Shown here piece after piece: positions 62,266 through 64,000 of a stretch of DNA of 64,000 nucleotides; the first letter of the stretch is position 1; the number at the start of each line of letters is the position of its first letter. The notes beneath the pieces were generated by a model that was not told the origin of the DNA, did no database searches, and saw only the letters and a program-made list of their open reading frames with translations. The stretch covers positions 22,157 through 86,156 of the forward strand of contig JADRCO010000008.1 in assembly GCA_021464525.1 (NCBI GenBank), in the 5' to 3' direction. The translations under genes and the position numbers were made by a program. Source of the DNA: Rhizophagus sp. LPA8_4_AMF. Lineage: Eukaryota; Glomeromycota; Glomeromycetes; Glomerales; Glomeraceae.

Positions 62266-63042
62266 AGCTTCTAAGCTTAACCATTTCGATGAAATTTAGT
62301 AATAAAATTTAATAAAAATATTGTAAATATCTCGTAAATACATTGTAAATACATTGTTTTAGAATTGAAAATAATACATATAAAATTTTTACTTTCATTC
62401 CACAAGAGAGCCGCTAATCTAAAAAAATAAAAGATGATTGTTAATAGAAATAAAGACAAAATGAAACAATATAATGAAAATAAAATCGAAGATTCACCCT
62501 TATTTTCAAAGAGAATGAGAAAAACCTATAAAAAGAAAATCAAAAGGGCCACCAAAATCTAAAAGAAAAAAAGAAATTGAACCCTATATAAAACAAAAGG
62601 CAAAAGCTAGTAATGAATACGAAAAGAAACCAATTAATAATTACGTATTTTTTTAGATGGCAAAGTGGGATATAAAAAATGTTAGACAAATTTTGTAATT
62701 AATTTTATAAACACTCTATTTTTCCATAATTTTGTGAAATGAATGTACTATAAATAGAAAGTTCTATTTGATAAGAAGACTGTGTTAGGAACGATTATTC
62801 ATTTGATTTACTTTATATTTGTGTAAAAAGTTTTTGAGGATTCATTTTATTTAGTTTAATTTAATCTGTTATTTGTTGTGAAAATTGAAAAGATAAAATG
62901 AAATCATATTCTATCATTAGTACAATAATATTCATATTAATTATTAAGTTGTTTTTTTTAATATTACATTTTTTATATATTTTTAACTAAAATAAAATAT
63001 GAAAAAAAAGTAATTATTAATAAAAATTATTATATTGACAAT
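62266..63042. other. Spacer with a short basic coding-like stretch
   Basis: On the + strand, 62461-62650 reads MKQYNENKIEDSPLFSKR and, after a one-base shift, GPPKSKRKKEIEPYIKQKAK. That is Lys/Arg-rich and might be an exon or relic of a nuclear protein, but it is unsupported otherwise. The remainder shows nothing. Confidence 0.3.
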
Positions 63043-63507
63043 TTACAACCCCAATTCCTTCTCTCGTTCGATGTTTGTTAATTCTAAAGCCCTGATCTTT
63101 ATTTCTTCCTCCTTAATTTTGAGTTCGCGTTCTTTGAGAGAAAGATATCTTTCTCTACTTTCCAGGACCTCCTTTTCATGTTCTCTACCACATTTCTTTT
63201 TGGTTTGAACTGAAATATCGGGATTAGCATGTTTTCTGCCATGTTTCTTTTTGGTTTGAACTGAAATATTAGGATTATCCCAAATAGTGTTCGCGAGGCT
63301 TCACGTCCTCCTATTAATTTAAGAAAAACTAGTTAGCATCAAATACATGTAATAGTTACTTTCCTCTTTAAAGTTACTTACCTTTCTATTGTTTATTAAG
63401 ATACGCGCATGTTTCACTTCTTGTTCGGTGGAACTTTCCCTTAATAGAACGCTGTTCATATGTTGATAAAATATTCGGTGGATTTTGTTAGGGTGGCAGC
63501 TATCCAT
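63043..63507 (-). pseudogene. Small gene of unknown family, apparently frameshifted
   Basis: Exon 1 from 63507 encodes MDSCHPNKIHRIFYQHMNSV through ARILINNRK and ends at a strong donor (AAG/GTAAGT) at 63382. The coding frame also extends upstream of the ATG as EWSLIDFDRWCKHK, so the true start may be further 5'. Exon 2 begins at 63310 after AATAG and reads EDVKPREHYLG, then a stop. A one-base shift in the GGGA run opens 60-odd codons, NPNISVQTKKKHGRKHA to REKELGL, stop 63043-63045, ending in a Glu/Lys/Arg-rich coiled coil. Within it a 51-base unit encoding (N/D)ISVQTKKK(H/C)GR is duplicated in tandem. Either it is a recent pseudogene, the shift is a sequencing error, or the acceptor differs. 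Family not recognised. Confidence 0.5.
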
Positions 63508-64000
63508 TTTGTGTTTGCACCAGCGGTCAAAATCTATCAGAGACCATTCGGAAGAGTTTCACTCGAAATATAGAGTATATTCTGACATTATAAGTTTTTA
63601 GATTAAGAAATATTAAAATAATTCGAGGAAAAATTACTTTATGTAAAATTAATTTGAAATCCTAACGAGAAGAAAAATTATTGTATGTAGAAATTAATTG
63701 AAATCCTAACAGTTCAAGAAAAAAAAGACCAATATTTATATTATATTCATAGTATTACACCTATAGTTTATTGAATTACATAATTATTGCATAAAAATTA
63801 TTATCTCTTAAACCGTAAGCAATTGCAGGCAAATTTGCCCGCAATTTTACCAAAAATTCAGTTCTCATCTAATTCTATGAAAAATAAAGCAATTTTAATA
63901 AAATTTTTTTCCAAAATAGTTTAAATTATATATTGTGCAGCAATCATTATCATTTATTAATTATATATTAGAAAATCGAAAATTACCCATTGGTTAAAAG
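63508..64000. other. Upstream of the small minus-strand gene; no gene recognised
   Basis: AT-rich. The segment 63508-63550 continues the reading frame of the small gene to a stop. Beyond that nothing is supported. Confidence 0.4.

Noticed and set aside
1-64000. CRISPR arrays, rRNA genes, tRNA genes
   Set aside because: I saw no spaced identical repeats, no rRNA-like conserved blocks and no convincing cloverleaf. A tRNA scan would be needed to exclude tRNAs fully.

Overview
The window is AT-rich, repeat-rich eukaryotic DNA with short GT-AG introns (about 70-130 bases). I infer a fungus, most likely an arbuscular mycorrhizal (Glomeromycotina, Rhizophagus-like) genome. The reasons are the very AT-rich intergenic DNA, the style of the LINE RNase H and zinc-tail remnants, and a membrane-protein module I associate with Mucoromycota families. 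The genus is inference, not something the sequence proves.

Two unrelated gene families dominate. The first is a nine-exon family of about 1170-1290 residues: signal peptide, large ectodomain, a juxtamembrane alpha/beta domain, three membrane segments, a long charged coiled coil, then a C-terminal membrane module. Five near-complete copies are present: 510-5120 (+), 18106-22523 (+, two frameshifts), 32799-37201 (+), 43854-48159 (-) and 52149-56342 (-). Two decayed relics lie at about 41165-42905 and 7689-7785. Exon phases are identical in all five copies, and spliced lengths are multiples of three in the four intact ones.

The second family is a single-exon secreted protein of about 170 residues at 16064-16573 (-), 30575-31096 (-) and 49687-50205 (+). 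It has a signal peptide, dibasic kexin-type sites near both ends, five conserved cysteines and a conserved 20-21 residue C-terminal peptide. Each copy sits head-to-head with a membrane-protein gene, with start codons about 1.5-1.7 kb apart, and the pair has been duplicated as a unit. This repeated pairing of a processed secreted protein with a receptor-like membrane protein is the most interesting feature of the window. A ligand-receptor or recognition system is a reasonable but untested reading.

Layout: 1-5600, membrane gene 1 with duplicated flanks; 5600-13480, relics and mobile elements (a MITE, a 5'-truncated LINE, palindromic repeats); 13480-23005, duplication unit A; 23005-27940, mostly non-coding with a transposase-like relic; 27940-37480, unit B; 37480-42910, a decayed gene, a LINE remnant and a membrane-family relic; 43850-50210, inverted unit C; 52150-56340, membrane gene 5 without a visible partner; 58290-59738, second copy of a dispersed repeat; 59745-62265, a LINE remnant on the minus strand; 63043-63507, a small frameshifted coding region.

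All gene models come from reading splice sites by eye and comparing the copies. No transcript evidence or database search was available.
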